A DNA stretch of 7,503 nt. Source: Anthropogastromicrobium chipingensis_A. Its GTDB lineage: Bacteria; Bacillota; Clostridia; Lachnospirales; Lachnospiraceae. The stretch lies in the NCBI GenBank assembly GCA_963605535.1, contig CAVCXB010000149.1, positions 1 through 7,503 on the forward strand, written 5' to 3'. The translations under genes were made by a program, and so were the position numbers. This document shows positions 5,978 to 7,503 of this stretch, piece after piece; positions within the stretch are counted from its first letter, which is position 1, and every line of letters starts with the position of its first letter. Below the pieces are notes generated by a model, which was not told where the DNA came from, searched no databases, and saw nothing but the letters and a program-made list of their open reading frames with translations.

Positions 5978-7501
5978 ATGAGAAAAGATATCAGAAGAAA
6001 AAAATGGTTTTATACGTTGGCAGGAGTGGGAACAGCGATCGGGTTGTCTGCAGGAAGCAGCTATGTGTGCGGCAAAACAGTATATGCGGCTGGTACGGAA
6101 AGTGAAGCCTCGTCAGAAGTTTCTTCAGAAGTTTCATCAGAAGAGGCAAAGAAAATTGACTACATGGTATTTCAGGACAGCGATACACGTATACTTGACC
6201 GGAGCGACATTTTCAAATTGTCAAACGAAGATATTCGTATTGCCAAAAATGAGATTTATGCGCGTCATGGACGAAGGTTTTCGGATACAAAGCTGCAGAC
6301 CTATTTTGATCAGATGTCCTGGTATAGCGGAACCGTTGCACCAGAGGCGTTTGACTCAAGCTGCCTGAATGAGATTGAGTCTCGTAATATCAGTTTTTTG
6401 GAGGAACAGCAGAAGGCAGGGACAGGTTTGGAAAATGCGTCCATTGTGGAGAATGAAATAGAAGAATTGAAGCAGTCTGTATTTTTAAAGACAGCACAGC
6501 TTACGGACAGGATTGGGCTCGATTCCTTTACAAATAATGTAAGTGTTTTGTATAAGAAAGAGGATGCTTCCAGTGAAGAGTCCAAAGAAACGTCCAATGA
6601 AGCATCAACGGCCAGCCTTGATTCTTTTTATGAGAAAGATGGAGAGATCTTTGGAAATATTGGATTCCACAAAAATATCGGTTATATCAATGAGGGAAGT
6701 CCATGTACGTGGTATAATGGTCATGAATATCGCCTTGTACGTGAGAGCAGCGTAGCCAGTGACGATTACAGTACCTATACAGATACATATGTATTATATG
6801 AGGATGATACGAAGCTCTTGGAATGTCAGAAAAATGATGAACATGCCAGTGGCGGAGCAAGTACCGGAAAATGGCTTTTGACGAAGAATGCAATTTACAG
6901 CGGTGACTACCAGAGCATGACCGTATACGACTGGAGCGGAAATGTGATTGCCGAGTCGGATGAGTATGTGTATGCATTTGATGCAAAAGACGGCAGAGTA
7001 TATATGAGAAACCGTAATGATGAGCTGATATGTGCAGATGAAAAAACGCTTGCAAATCCGCAGACGATTGCTTATGAGCATTCATCCGATACCGAAATTC
7101 GCTCATATGAAGCATATGGAAAGTTTGTCTACAAGGCAAATAATGTTTTGTATCAATATGATATAGACGAAGAAGAATGTCGTATATTGGATTCTTCGTC
7201 CGATTGGGATGTTATGTGTACGTCGGATCAATATGCATATGGAATCACATATGCACAGCGCGGTGATAAGATTGCAGTCGAGCGGATCTCATATGATACA
7301 GGAGAAAAAGAAATCGCATGTATCATAAGCGGAGCTGAATATGCAGGTGTGACAAAGGCCGAGGGAACACGCCTGTATATGTATCTGGGAACATCAGACC
7401 ATGATTGGACATCAGATACGGAAGAATTTAACATGGTTACGATTGCGATTGACTTTGAGACTGGAATAGTGGAAGTGCTGGCAGCAGGATGGTATTCGTA
7501 A
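5978..7501 (+). CDS. Secreted YARHG-domain protein with C-terminal repeat (propeller-like) region
   Basis: A complete 507-aa protein, likely exported. It has a basic N-terminus (RRKK), a hydrophobic stretch (about 11-30) and a plausible signal peptidase site after VYA (35-37). A Ser/Glu-rich linker (41-56) follows, built of SSEV repeats. Residues about 66-142 form a YARHG domain, with YARHG itself at 94-98 and the typical LSNEDIRIAKNEIYARHG lead-in and a late WYSG. A second Ser/Glu linker lies at about 196-214. The rest, to the C-terminus, contains beta-rich segments of the type 'VYMRNRNDELICAD' and 'FVYKANNVLYQYDI', which suggest a WD40- or DUF5050-like propeller; this is by eye. There is no LPXTG motif or lipobox, so it may be free or bound non-covalently to the wall. 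AGGGGA (5968-5973) precedes the ATG. YARHG domains have no firm function. It may act at the surface modified by the upstream operon, but the only evidence is proximity. Confidence 0.85.
   Translation: MRKDIRRKKWFYTLAGVGTAIGLSAGSSYVCGKTVYAAGTESEASSEVSSEVSSEEAKKIDYMVFQDSDTRILDRSDIFKLSNEDIRIAKNEIYARHGRRFSDTKLQTYFDQMSWYSGTVAPEAFDSSCLNEIESRNISFLEEQQKAGTGLENASIVENEIEELKQSVFLKTAQLTDRIGLDSFTNNVSVLYKKEDASSEESKETSNEASTASLDSFYEKDGEIFGNIGFHKNIGYINEGSPCTWYNGHEYRLVRESSVASDDYSTYTDTYVLYEDDTKLLECQKNDEHASGGASTGKWLLTKNAIYSGDYQSMTVYDWSGNVIAESDEYVYAFDAKDGRVYMRNRNDELICADEKTLANPQTIAYEHSSDTEIRSYEAYGKFVYKANNVLYQYDIDEEECRILDSSSDWDVMCTSDQYAYGITYAQRGDKIAVERISYDTGEKEIACIISGAEYAGVTKAEGTRLYMYLGTSDHDWTSDTEEFNMVTIAIDFETGIVEVLAAGWYS
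6113..6143 (+). repeat. 12-bp tandem repeat encoding the Ser/Glu linker
   Basis: TCAGAAGTTTCT, TCAGAAGTTTCA and a partial TCAGAAG run in tandem (2.6 copies, one mismatch). The unit is a multiple of three and codes for SEVS, so copy changes by slippage would shorten or lengthen the linker between signal peptide and YARHG domain without breaking the frame. Confidence 0.7.
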
Positions 7502-7503
7502 AA

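Noticed and set aside
1..7503. tRNA, rRNA, CRISPR array, insertion sequence or integrase
   Set aside because: I saw no cloverleaf, spaced repeat array, transposase or recombinase motif in the window.

Overview
The window reads as low-GC, Gram-positive Firmicute DNA, most likely a gut-type Clostridium relative such as Lachnospiraceae. This rests on AT-rich intergenic DNA, frequent AGA/ATA codons, strong GGAGG-type ribosome binding sites, and a secreted YARHG-domain protein. The species cannot be named from the sequence. All six supported genes lie on the + strand and all are complete.

Layout. Positions 1-267 are non-coding. They hold a long hairpin (15-60), a 21-bp tandem repeat with phased A-tracts (130-171), a strong sigma-A type promoter (194-221) and a short leader with a GC-rich stem-loop (240-254). 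Five tightly spaced genes follow: a DltA-like adenylation enzyme (268-1800), a fold-type III PLP decarboxylase (1797-3014, ATGA overlap), a DltC-like carrier protein (3047-3277), a DltB/AlgI-like MBOAT acyltransferase (3280-4881) and a DltD/AlgJ-like membrane-anchored SGNH protein (4900-5886). After a 91-bp gap comes a secreted YARHG-domain protein (5978-7501), possibly with its own promoter.

How the genes work together. The order resembles the dlt operon (ligase, carrier, MBOAT, SGNH transferase), which puts D-alanine esters on teichoic acids. It differs in three ways. A PLP decarboxylase sits between the ligase and the carrier. The ligase pocket does not look like that of DltA. There is no DltX gene; instead the MBOAT ends in a hexapeptide, PIYANF, that resembles the C-terminal 'acyl shuttle' motif of DltX and of fused MBOAT proteins. 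My model is that the ligase loads an amino acid on the carrier, the decarboxylase trims either the free or the carrier-bound amino acid, the MBOAT moves the acyl group across the membrane onto its own Tyr530, and the SGNH protein passes it from Ser71 to a surface polymer. The gene families are seen in the sequence. The chemistry of the cargo and the identity of the acceptor polymer are inference.
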